64,000 nt of DNA from Muribaculaceae bacterium Isolate-037 (Harlan) (GTDB lineage: Bacteria > Bacteroidota > Bacteroidia > Bacteroidales > Muribaculaceae): the NCBI GenBank assembly GCA_003762615.1, contig RIAZ01000003.1:186001-250000 (forward strand), given 5' to 3'. The position numbers and the translations under genes are program-made. The notes below the pieces were generated by a model, which saw only the letters and a list, made by a program, of their open reading frames with translations, was not told the origin of the DNA and did not search any database. Shown here in pieces: positions 40,335 through 48,821 of this stretch (positions are counted from its first letter, which is position 1; every line of letters begins with the position of its first letter).

Positions 40335-41231
40335 TCAATCACTCCATAACGGCTGATTAATCCAATCTGCCGGGAATCCCATAGCCGCGACATCTACATT
40401 CGGATGAGAGCTGATCAACTGTTTCAGCTGCTGCTTGAAATCGTTAATCGGATGGATGGTGTTCTGTAGATACGCAAGACAACACAACTGGGCATATAGC
40501 TTGTTATTGGGAACTGACGAGATGTCAATCCAATCGCCATTCAGTGATTGAGGAAGTTGCGGCTGTATTGGATAAATCCTGTTCCATGTTCTTGAATGGT
40601 GGGCAAGGTTGTTTCTCAGTGCTACAACACTCTTGCACCAGCTCTCCAGATATTTATGCTGCGGCAGATTGAACTCTCTTGCTATTTTCTTTTTTAATGG
40701 ATTGTCCGATAGATTGCAAAGAATCCGAGACAAAGTCCCGAATGAGACAACTTCTAAGGTTTTCCATGCAGGAGGAACAATCGGATTATCGTATTTGTTG
40801 AAATGTTCCTGTATGAAATCTTCTTTTGAGCGATAAACTTCCTGTTGAATACGTATCGTACAGTCTGAAAAAATCTTCTTATCGGAGAACAGCCCTCTGT
40901 CTATAACCCAAAATGCGCCGTATTTAAGAGAGCAATGATGTATCAGTTTTGAACGTAGGGCAACCTCAAAACTTTGGATAGTCGTGAAAATCAATGCCCT
41001 CAGTTTCTTGTCAAAGTAATAAAGATCTATTGCATTTTCAAAATGACTGTTAGGCTTGAATGTGTGAGTGACCTTGTCCTGTTCCATCGGGCGAAGATAA
41101 TTTGCCAGACGAAAATAGCTGATGATTCTTAATTGTTCCAATGCCTGACCATAATTGCCAATCAATAGGTTGCGTTGCTTGAGCATCGTGATGATCTGAG
41201 GATAATCCAGTGGTTGTTTAATATAATCCAT
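40335..41231 (-). CDS. Abi_2 (AbiD/AbiF-like) abortive infection protein
   Basis: The 298-residue protein follows the Abi_2 pattern: an N-terminal YPQIITMLKQRNLLIGNYGQALEQLRIISYFRLANYLRP, then FDKKLRALIFTTIQSFEVALRSKLIHH and, near the C terminus, RNNLAHHSRTWN. The R206-x4-H211 pair is the HEPN RNase motif. Members of this group stop growth of phage-infected cells, probably by cutting RNA. It has its own TATCTTTG promoter box upstream (near 41304) and diverges from the MntA/HepT pair. The gene is AT-rich and bracketed by direct repeats. Confidence 0.85.
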   Translation of the reverse strand: MDYIKQPLDYPQIITMLKQRNLLIGNYGQALEQLRIISYFRLANYLRPMEQDKVTHTFKPNSHFENAIDLYYFDKKLRALIFTTIQSFEVALRSKLIHHCSLKYGAFWVIDRGLFSDKKIFSDCTIRIQQEVYRSKEDFIQEHFNKYDNPIVPPAWKTLEVVSFGTLSRILCNLSDNPLKKKIAREFNLPQHKYLESWCKSVVALRNNLAHHSRTWNRIYPIQPQLPQSLNGDWIDISSVPNNKLYAQLCCLAYLQNTIHPINDFKQQLKQLISSHPNVDVAAMGFPADWINQPLWSD

Positions 41232-41366
41232 GTGGGTATAAAAAGCAAAAGTTCCACCCTGGTACGCATTGGCAAGAGGCGTGGTGGAAACTGTCGGTAC
41301 AAAGATAGACTTTTATATTGAGACACACAAATTTTCAGCAATAAATTTTCTCGTTTTTGCAAAATA

Positions 41367-41397
41367 AAGTTATGTTTCAAACGATTTTGTGGGTATA
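41367..41397. repeat. Direct repeat flanking the Abi gene, right copy
   Basis: See left copy at 40285-40315; about five mismatches over 29 aligned bases. Confidence 0.6.
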
Positions 41398-41449
41398 GTG
41401 TTGAATTATTAAGATTATTGACTATATTTGCACTTAGAAATTGAAACTT

Positions 41450-41755
41450 ATGAAACTGATTGAGTTGAATCTAAAACGAATCTTGGACCTTTGCCGATTG
41501 CATAAGGTCAAATCCCTTGCTGTCTTTGGTTCTATCCTTACCGATAGATTTAATGATAACAGTGATGTGGACTTGCTTGTGGATTTCGAGTCAACCGACC
41601 CTGACAAGTTTGATTACGTTACCAACTATTTCAGCTTACGAGATTCTTTGGAGCATCTTTTTAACCGTAAGGTAGACTTGATAGAAGAAAAAGGGTTGCG
41701 TAATAAATATATCATAGCTAATGTAAACCGTACCAAACAGATTATTTATGGCTAA
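41450..41755 (+). CDS. MntA-like minimal nucleotidyltransferase antitoxin
   Basis: The ATG at 41450 gives 101 residues; a TTG start 9 bp earlier is possible. FGSILTDRFNDNSDVDLLVDF (G27, S28, D39, D41) is the minimal nucleotidyltransferase signature GSx10DxD. In MntA/HepT systems the enzyme AMPylates the HEPN toxin and silences it. Here it precedes a HEPN gene with an 8-bp overlap, the standard order for one type of such operons. A TATATTTG promoter box lies about 25 bp upstream. Confidence 0.88.
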   Translation: MKLIELNLKRILDLCRLHKVKSLAVFGSILTDRFNDNSDVDLLVDFESTDPDKFDYVTNYFSLRDSLEHLFNRKVDLIEEKGLRNKYIIANVNRTKQIIYG

Positions 41756-42137
41756 ACAAGAGGTGTTGGCATATCTTCAAGATATCTTGGATGCCATTAG
41801 TGATGTTGAGAGTTTCTTTGCCGATTATCCAATGCGATATGATGTCTTTGAAAAAGATTATCTACGCAGAAGTGCGGTTGAGCGTAAAGCTGAGATAATG
41901 GGTGAAGCTATGAATAGGATTAAAAAGGCTGATTCCACTGTGGAAATTCCCAATGCGAGAGCTATTATTGATACACGCAACAGAATAATACATGCTTATG
42001 ATAATGTTCGACCTGAATTCTTGTGGAGTTTAGTGGTGAGACATATTCCTGAACTTAAAAAGGATGTTGAAAGCATCCTTTCTGAATACGAAGAACAATA
42101 CAATGAAGAAAATAATATGGATTCATATTTTTCTTAA
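41748..42137 (+). CDS. HepT-like HEPN-domain toxin (DUF86)
   Basis: The 129-residue helical protein has RNRIIHAYDNV, the R77-x4-H82-x-Y84 motif of HEPN RNases in the DUF86/HepT family. In known systems HepT cleaves RNA, and its Tyr is modified by MntA. The start overlaps mntA by 8 bp. The pair lies beside an Abi_2 gene (also HEPN), making a small defence cluster next to the IS4 element. The C terminus is acidic (EYEEQYNEEN). Confidence 0.88.
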   Translation: MAKQEVLAYLQDILDAISDVESFFADYPMRYDVFEKDYLRRSAVERKAEIMGEAMNRIKKADSTVEIPNARAIIDTRNRIIHAYDNVRPEFLWSLVVRHIPELKKDVESILSEYEEQYNEENNMDSYFS

Positions 42138-42171
42138 CCTATTCCCAGACAAATAGACGATATCATAATAC

Positions 42172-42251
42172 GGTGGTTCACGAAGAAACAAAGGAAATAA
42201 AAGAAATTAAAAAATCTTTGCGATCTCCGTGTGCTCTGCGGTGGTATGACC
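42172..42251. repeat. Interspersed repeat, copy 4
   Basis: GGTTCACGAAGAAACAAAGG, AAATAAAAGAAATTAAAAAA and TCTCCGTGTGCTCTGCGGTG. The first 35 bp are almost the same as copy 3. Confidence 0.75.
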
Positions 42252-42264
42252 AAAGGCATGGAGG

Positions 42265-43524
42265 TTAGTGCGAGGTAGGGATGTATTGGAGCCATTGTTT
42301 GCGGAGTGCGGACCATGGTATGATCTTGCCGTAGGAGTTACCGTCGGGAGAGGTCATGGTGAGCCATCTGCCGTTAAGACGGAGCGACACGAAGGTATCC
42401 CCTACCCTGTCTTTCAGCATCACTATCATGAGGTTTGCCCCCAATGGCGACACTTCCCAATCTTTCCATTCCGATGCCACGGATTCAGCCGAACCCTCCG
42501 GATAGTAGCATCCAGGCAGACGCATGAGCGCGAAGAGGGGTATTACGGTCTCGGCATGTCCGAAGCGTAGAGCCGCCACCTTTCCGTCTGTTTTCCCCGC
42601 AGCAGCCGCATCGTTGGTGCGTATTATATCATCGAGAAGCGCAGAGGAGGCGGCAGCAGCCACAGATGAATATTCCGACACCGAACGCTGGTAATAGTGC
42701 TTCAGATTTGCAGCCTCCCAGCACGCACGGTATTCCGGCAATGAGAACCATATCTCCGGTTGCCATTCAAGACGCGCAGCAGGTAGCGACTGCAGAACGC
42801 CATACATGTCGAGCGTCAACTTGCGCAACTTCCCCTGCGGTATATCCGTGGTAAACAGGGAGCGTGCCGGGGATGCGGATATATTGGTATCTACAAACCG
42901 GTCATATCCCGCTTTCCAATCACCGTTTTCAAGATAGTCCACGTAGGCGGAGTCAGTGGTGAAATAGCGTAGTAATGAGTCGAACTGCCTTCCCTCGGAA
43001 GTACTGACGGATATATGGGTAGAGTGGCGCGCAAGCTGATGACACAGCTCATACATCGTCATCACTACCCTCGGCACGTAGGATGATACAGCCGTCGCTT
43101 CCCCCTTCGCCAACAGGTCGGGTGCTATCCGCGTCATCTCCTCCCCCAGTCGTTGCTCCTCATATATGCCGGTGGCGTTCAGTGCGCCCCAGTTGCCATC
43201 GGTCACAGAGTCAACGCTTTGCAGCAGACGCATGAAGAGCCTACCCTTATCGGAAAGAGTGCCGGTTGAGTCAGCGTCATGAAGAGTGTGGCGCAGACTC
43301 TCCACCTTCTTTTCGGAAGAGAGATAGCGGGCACCATGACGTGCGACGTAATTTATGAATACGGGTTTCATATCATCACTCCACGGCACTATGCTGTCGG
43401 TAGAGGAGAAGTTATATGGCATCATCGTGCCGTTCAGTTGTGGGGGGAATCCCTGTGCACAGATCGGGAGCAGGGATAATGCGGCGATACATAGCGACAA
43501 CACGCGTCGGAAGGTGGCGTTCAT
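42265..43524 (-). CDS. Exported histidine acid phosphatase, MINPP-like
   Basis: The 419-residue protein has a signal peptide (MNATFRRVLSLCIAALSLLPICA). The histidine phosphatase signature ARHGARYLS (His63) and a C-terminal FGHAETVIPL with His323-Ala-Glu complete the pair; HAE in place of HD marks the multiple inositol-polyphosphate phosphatase branch. Gut Bacteroidetes use such enzymes to dephosphorylate phytate. It is followed by core genes in the same direction, and its start lies 8 bp from a heptamer repeat array that would be in its 5' leader. Confidence 0.85.
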   Translation of the reverse strand: MNATFRRVLSLCIAALSLLPICAQGFPPQLNGTMMPYNFSSTDSIVPWSDDMKPVFINYVARHGARYLSSEKKVESLRHTLHDADSTGTLSDKGRLFMRLLQSVDSVTDGNWGALNATGIYEEQRLGEEMTRIAPDLLAKGEATAVSSYVPRVVMTMYELCHQLARHSTHISVSTSEGRQFDSLLRYFTTDSAYVDYLENGDWKAGYDRFVDTNISASPARSLFTTDIPQGKLRKLTLDMYGVLQSLPAARLEWQPEIWFSLPEYRACWEAANLKHYYQRSVSEYSSVAAAASSALLDDIIRTNDAAAAGKTDGKVAALRFGHAETVIPLFALMRLPGCYYPEGSAESVASEWKDWEVSPLGANLMIVMLKDRVGDTFVSLRLNGRWLTMTSPDGNSYGKIIPWSALRKQWLQYIPTSH

Positions 43525-43532
43525 ATTATTAC

Positions 43533-43735
43533 GTTTAAGGTTTAAGGTTTATAGTTTATAGTTTATAGTTTATAGTTTATAGTTTATAGTTTATAGTTTA
43601 TAGTTTATAGTTTATGGTTTAAGATTCACGGAGATATCCGAATCTTGTCATTTTTAAAATTTTAAGACCATCAGCCCTAAACTATAAACCCTAAACTATC
43701 AACTATCAACTATCAACTATAAAACCTAAACAATT
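43533..43735. repeat. Heptamer-array palindromic element, copy 2
   Basis: About 13 tandem GTTTATA/GTTTAAG heptamers (43533-43623) are followed by the core AAGATTCACGGAGATATCCG/AATCTT. An inverted array of CTAAACTA/TCAACTA units then runs to 43735. Core and layout match the copy at 31475-31620. The pure GTTTATA run (nine units) may vary in length. Confidence 0.85.
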
Positions 43736-43756
43736 ATATCAATCAAATGTTTCGCT

Positions 43757-46700
43757 TCAAGCCGGCTTCGACTGCTCCATGAAGGAGAGAATGTCGAGTG
43801 CTTCGCTGACGGTGGAGATCTTATCTATAAGTATCGAACGCTTCCCGTTGACGTCGCGCAGCTCACACCGCAGAGGATTTGTACGTAGATATGCAAGCAC
43901 CTTACCGAACGCCGGACTCTGATAGTAAGCCTTGTTGTCGTCGCCTACGAAATACATCCTCATCTTCCCCCCTTTCAGAGCCAGACGCTCCACGCCGAGC
44001 CGGCGTGCCGCCATTCTCAGTGGTACCACCTTTATCAGCTCCTCCGAAATGAGGGGTATCGTGCCGAAACGGTCGCGCAGGTTGGTGCGGAAGAGTTCGA
44101 TCTGTTCGGGAGTCTCAATATTGTCGAGCTGCTGATACAGGCTTATTCTCTCGCTCTCTTGGGGCACATAGTCGGCTGGCAGTCTTAGTTCAAGATCACT
44201 CTCAATCGTGCAGTCAGCCACAAATTCCTCTGTCTTTCCGGCAGTCAGCTCGTCAAATTCCTCAGCAAACTCCTCCGTCTTCAGTTCGAGCACCGATTCC
44301 TTCAGAATCTTCTGATATGCCTCATAACCGAGGTCGGCGATGAATCCGCTCTGCTCTGCACCGAGGAGGTTGCCGGCTCCGCGTATGTCGAGATCCTGCA
44401 TGGCGATGTGGATGCCGCTGCCGAGGTCGCTGAAATTCTCTATCGCCTGAAGTCGTCGGCGTGCCACGGGAGTGAGAGGATTGCCGGGGGGCACGAGGAG
44501 ATAACAGAATGCCTTCTTGTTGTTGCGTCCCACGCGTCCGCGCAACTGGTGCAACTCGCTGAGACCGAAGTTCTGCGCGTTGTTGATGAGGATTGTGTTG
44601 ACGTTGGGCATGTCTATGCCGTTCTCCACTATGGTGGTGGAGAGAAGCACGTCGTAATCATGGGCTGCGAAGTCGATAATCGCCTGTTCAAGTTTCTCCG
44701 GGGGCATCTGCCCGTGGGCGGTCACGATACGTATCCCCGGCACGAGCCGTAGAAGCGTGTTCTCGATTGTGGATAGATTCTCTATGCGGTTTGAGATGAA
44801 GAATATCTGACCGTTGCGGCTCAACTCGAAAGAGACCGCCTCCTTTATAACGTCGTCGTCAAACGTGGAGACATTTGTGACGATGGGCTGGCGATTGGCG
44901 GGTGGAGTGTTGAGCGATGAGAGGTCGCGCGCACCCATCAGAGAGAATTGCAGGGTGCGGGGTATGGGGGTCGCGCTCATGGTGAGCGTGTCAACGTTCA
45001 CTTTCAGTTGTTTAAGCTTCTCCTTGACCGCCACACCGAATTTCTGCTCCTCATCCACGATCAGGAGGCCGAGATCCTTGAATTTCACATTCTTCCCGAT
45101 GAGCTTATGGGTGCCGATGATGATGTCTACCTTCCCGGTCTCCAGATCGGCGAGAATCTGCTTCACCTCCTTAGGTTTCTTAGTCCTTGAGATAAACTCA
45201 ACCCTTACGGGGAGATCCTTCAGACGCTCGGAGAAGGTGTGGAAATGCTGCATGGCAAGCACCGTGGTCGGCACGAGCACGGCAGTCTGCTTGCTGTCTG
45301 CGGCAGCCTTGAAGGCGGCGCGTATGGCTATCTCCGTCTTTCCGAAACCCACGTCGCCGCATATCAGGCGGTCCATCGGTCTTGCCGACTCCATGTCGAC
45401 CTTCACGTCTTGCGTCGCCTTCAGCTGGTCGGGGGTGTCCTCATAGATGAAACTTGCCTCCAGTTCGTGTTGCAGATAAGAATCGGGAGCGAAAGCAAAC
45501 CCCTTCTCCTGACGGCGAGCAGCGTATAGCTTGATGAGGTCGCGGGCGATATCCTTCATCTTGCTCTTGGTCTTCTCCTTCAGGCGTTGCCATGCCCCGG
45601 ATCCCAATTTGCTGATCTTCGGGGGTACCCCCTCCTTGCCGCGATATTTCGAGAGCTTATGGAGCGCGTGGATTGACACGAGCACCATGTCGTCGTTCTG
45701 GAATAGGAGCTTTATCATCTCCTGCGGACGTCCGTTGACGTCGGTCTTCACGAGACCGCCGAATTTCGCGATGCCGTGGTCGATATGCACGATGAAGTCG
45801 CCTGTCTCAATCTGCTGTAGTTCCTTTAGCGAGAGGGCAAGTTTTCCGCCGCGTGCGCGGTCGCTCTTAAGATTATATTTATGGAAACGGTCGAAGATCT
45901 GATGGTCGGTGAAGAAACATATCTTCGATTCATGGTCGACAAACCCCTCGTGGATGGTATGGTCGACAGGGGTAAATGAGATCTTGTCGCCGCGATCCTC
46001 GAATATAGCCTTCAGACGCTCGTTCTGGAAAGGGGTGTCGCTCAGGATAAGAATCTTATAGCCGTCGTTGAGGAATTTTGTGAAAGAGTCGGCTATAAGG
46101 TTGAAATTCTTATGATATATTGTCTGTAGCGAGCAATCAAACGTCATTGTTGCATCTGGGGAGAATGATGATGCGGCATCGGCATCACCGCCAAATTCCA
46201 CAATTTTCATGCTCTTCATCCGACTGACGAAATCATCATAATCCACGACGTTCTTCATCGCATCCGTCTCCCCCTCACCGGTGACGCACACCGCTTCCGA
46301 TAAAGTCTCGGAGGAGATTGCCTTTATACGGGTCTCCAGCCAGTTGACCGACTGGCATATCACGATAGTCGCAGCGTCGGCAAAATGGAGCAATGAGACG
46401 CCTGCAGTGTCATTATCAGCCATTCCGGCAGGTATGATGGAGATGCTTTCCTGTTTGCTTTCAGAAAGCTGTGTCTCCACGTTGAACGCACGTATTGAGT
46501 CGATCTCATCATCGAAGAAATCCACGCGATATGGGAGTTCACCGGAGAATGAATATACGTCAAGAATAGATCCTCGCACGGCAAACTGCCCCGGCTCATA
46601 TACGTAGTCCACCTCCTTGAACCCCAGTTCACGCAGACGCATGCAGATGGCGTTCATGTCGGCTGTTTTTCCTGCCTTTAGTTCGATAGTCCTGTCGGAC

Positions 46701-47113
46701 AGGGTCTCTGCCTTGGGTACTCGTTCGGCAAGAGCCTCCGGACAGGTCACCACCCATGTTGGATGGTTCTTCCTGTGCCAAGCGTCGAGGGTCTCCGTGC
46801 GGAGAATCCTCGAAGGCTGGTCAGGCTGTCCGTATTTTATGTCGCGCCGGTATCCGCTTGGGAATATTGCCACGCTCTGCTCCCCGGCAATCTGGCACAG
46901 GTCATGATAGATGTAGCCGGCGGCATCAATGTCGTCGGCTACTATGAGGAATGGTTGTTTTCTTGCTTTCAGTCCGGCAAAAAGCATTGCCGGTGCGCTC
47001 CCCTTCAATCCTTTGAGCGCGATACGCCTGACTTTCTTATCATCAATAAGAGCTTCAAGCGCGTCGCCTCTGGATTTGGTGACAAAAAGATTGTCGGCTT
47101 CCTTAAGTTTCAC
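43757..47113 (-). CDS. mfd: Transcription-repair coupling factor Mfd
   Basis: The 1118-residue protein has the Mfd order: N-terminal UvrB-like module (YEPGQFAVRGSILDVYSF), RNA polymerase-interacting domain (GDFIVHIDHGIAKFGGL), then a RecG-type helicase with Walker A CGDVGFGKTE, Walker B LLIVDEEQKFG, SATPIPRTL and the GRVGRNNKKAFCYLL motif. A C-terminal TRCF domain follows. Mfd removes RNA polymerase stalled at DNA lesions and recruits UvrA. Size and motifs are standard. It overlaps the S41 protease gene by 4 bp, so the two are coupled. Confidence 0.96.
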   Translation of the reverse strand: MKLKEADNLFVTKSRGDALEALIDDKKVRRIALKGLKGSAPAMLFAGLKARKQPFLIVADDIDAAGYIYHDLCQIAGEQSVAIFPSGYRRDIKYGQPDQPSRILRTETLDAWHRKNHPTWVVTCPEALAERVPKAETLSDRTIELKAGKTADMNAICMRLRELGFKEVDYVYEPGQFAVRGSILDVYSFSGELPYRVDFFDDEIDSIRAFNVETQLSESKQESISIIPAGMADNDTAGVSLLHFADAATIVICQSVNWLETRIKAISSETLSEAVCVTGEGETDAMKNVVDYDDFVSRMKSMKIVEFGGDADAASSFSPDATMTFDCSLQTIYHKNFNLIADSFTKFLNDGYKILILSDTPFQNERLKAIFEDRGDKISFTPVDHTIHEGFVDHESKICFFTDHQIFDRFHKYNLKSDRARGGKLALSLKELQQIETGDFIVHIDHGIAKFGGLVKTDVNGRPQEMIKLLFQNDDMVLVSIHALHKLSKYRGKEGVPPKISKLGSGAWQRLKEKTKSKMKDIARDLIKLYAARRQEKGFAFAPDSYLQHELEASFIYEDTPDQLKATQDVKVDMESARPMDRLICGDVGFGKTEIAIRAAFKAAADSKQTAVLVPTTVLAMQHFHTFSERLKDLPVRVEFISRTKKPKEVKQILADLETGKVDIIIGTHKLIGKNVKFKDLGLLIVDEEQKFGVAVKEKLKQLKVNVDTLTMSATPIPRTLQFSLMGARDLSSLNTPPANRQPIVTNVSTFDDDVIKEAVSFELSRNGQIFFISNRIENLSTIENTLLRLVPGIRIVTAHGQMPPEKLEQAIIDFAAHDYDVLLSTTIVENGIDMPNVNTILINNAQNFGLSELHQLRGRVGRNNKKAFCYLLVPPGNPLTPVARRRLQAIENFSDLGSGIHIAMQDLDIRGAGNLLGAEQSGFIADLGYEAYQKILKESVLELKTEEFAEEFDELTAGKTEEFVADCTIESDLELRLPADYVPQESERISLYQQLDNIETPEQIELFRTNLRDRFGTIPLISEELIKVVPLRMAARRLGVERLALKGGKMRMYFVGDDNKAYYQSPAFGKVLAYLRTNPLRCELRDVNGKRSILIDKISTVSEALDILSFMEQSKPA

Positions 47114-48807
47114 TTTTTTGTGTCGGTTTTCTGTTTTGGGGTAAGGATTTCAGCGAGTTTCGCCTTATCGGAAAGAATCTCCTCCGCCTTTTCAAGAGCG
47201 GGGTCGGTCTTTAGATCCTGTATCAGCTTACCATTGTCGAAATAATATCTGCTGGCAATCTCTGCACCGAGATATTCGGAAATCTCCTTTCTCTTGTTGT
47301 CGAGATCCTTGTAGAGATTATGCGTCATCAGCGGCGCGAGGGCATCTATGGCAGCAGTGGTCTCCTCGTTGAGATACCCCTCCTCTTCGGCAGTCTCACG
47401 CAGTTTCTTCACAAGCTCCTCGCAGATCTTGTCGTATTTGAACTTCTCCGGATTGATGCTCTTCTTGAAATCCTCATATATCTCATCCGTCACCTCAAAT
47501 TCCCAGGCGGGCGGAATGGTGGGATGTGTGTTGGCATATTTGTTGGCATAATCAAATATCCAGAAGTCGCGCATCAGGTTGTAGGTGAGTCGGCTGAAGT
47601 CACTCCATTTCACCTCCACGTCGGGAGTCAGACCGCCGCCGTCGCGCACCTCCCTGCCGTGGAGTGTCTTATAGACGTTGGTGAGGGAGTCGGGCGTGCG
47701 TGCCACTGATCCGTCGGGATTGCGGTGGGAGTAATCGAGAGCCTGTATAAGACGCCCGGAAGGTATATAGTATTTCGCGATTGTCACTTTTAGCAACCCG
47801 TCGTAAGGGAGAGGAAGGGTGCTCTGCACCAATCCCTTACCGAAACTTCGTGTGCCGATGAGCACAGCTCGGTCAAGATCCTGCAATGCGCCGGCAGTGA
47901 TTTCAGCTGCCGAGGCGGAACCTCCATCAATGAGCACAGCAAGCGGTATGTCGGGGAAGAGTGGAGTGCGCGTGGTCTTGTAGATCTTTTCGGAAGCGGC
48001 GTCCTTTCCACGGGTGCGGAGCACTTCGGTGCCTTTCGGGACGAAGTTGCCGAGAATATCGACAGCCGCTTCCAGCAGACCGCCGCCGTTGCCACGAAGG
48101 TCAAGCACAATCTTATCTACCTTTGGATTCTTCTTGAAAGCCTCCAGCGCCTCTCTCACGTCCTTTCCGCTGTTGGCAATGAACTGCGTAAGACGAATGT
48201 AGCCGGTGTTGCCGTTCACCACGTCCCAGTAAGGCACCGACGGTTCGGAGAATTTGCTTCTGACGATGTTGAACGTGAGTATGGAGTCAGTGACGTATGG
48301 ACGGCACACGGTGACGTTGACCGATGACCCGGCTTCGCCACGCAGCAGTTTTGTTATGGCATCCGAGGTCATACGATAGGTGTCGGTGGAGTCTACCCGT
48401 ATTATATGGTCGCCGCTCCTCAGTCCCGCCTTTGCGGAGGGAGTCCCCTCGATAGGAGCGGATATATACGACATGCTGTCGCGCTGCATTATGAAGCTAC
48501 CGATACCTGCATAATCATATTCGCCGGTGGTCATCTTCGTCAGCTCTGCACGCGAATCGGAGTCGTAGTATTCCGTGTATGGGTCAACAGTGGATAGAAA
48601 CGCCTGTATGGCAGAATTGAATGCCTCCTTGGGGCGTATCGTGTCGACATAATTCATCTCGACAGCCTTGACGATTGAATTGAACGTGTTCAGATTCCTG
48701 TTGACAGCCGCATCATGGCTTTGCTGCGGCAGGTCGGGGGAAGCGAAGAGCTGCGAGGCGGCAACGGCAACCGTTGCGAGAGGTAATAAACGGGTAGATA
48801 GGGTCAT
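47110..48807 (-). CDS. S41 family C-terminal processing peptidase
   Basis: The start at 48807 (MTLSTRLLPLATVAVAASQLFAS) supplies a signal peptide and leaves 15 bp to nadB; a longer frame would overlap nadB. The 565-residue protein has an N-terminal helical part (STVDPYTEYY), a PDZ domain (about 90-170) and an S41 catalytic core with GGSASAAEI (nucleophile Ser) and GTRSFGKGLVQ (Lys). It is a periplasmic tail-specific protease like Prc/CtpA. It lies between nadB and mfd in a leftward run. Confidence 0.9.
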   Translation of the reverse strand: MTLSTRLLPLATVAVAASQLFASPDLPQQSHDAAVNRNLNTFNSIVKAVEMNYVDTIRPKEAFNSAIQAFLSTVDPYTEYYDSDSRAELTKMTTGEYDYAGIGSFIMQRDSMSYISAPIEGTPSAKAGLRSGDHIIRVDSTDTYRMTSDAITKLLRGEAGSSVNVTVCRPYVTDSILTFNIVRSKFSEPSVPYWDVVNGNTGYIRLTQFIANSGKDVREALEAFKKNPKVDKIVLDLRGNGGGLLEAAVDILGNFVPKGTEVLRTRGKDAASEKIYKTTRTPLFPDIPLAVLIDGGSASAAEITAGALQDLDRAVLIGTRSFGKGLVQSTLPLPYDGLLKVTIAKYYIPSGRLIQALDYSHRNPDGSVARTPDSLTNVYKTLHGREVRDGGGLTPDVEVKWSDFSRLTYNLMRDFWIFDYANKYANTHPTIPPAWEFEVTDEIYEDFKKSINPEKFKYDKICEELVKKLRETAEEEGYLNEETTAAIDALAPLMTHNLYKDLDNKRKEISEYLGAEIASRYYFDNGKLIQDLKTDPALEKAEEILSDKAKLAEILTPKQKTDTKK

Positions 48808-48821
48808 ATATTGAGAATTTC

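Noticed and set aside
44814..45446. 210-codon plus-strand frame within mfd
   Set aside because: Opposite strand of a conserved helicase core; Ser/Arg-rich as expected from reverse reading.
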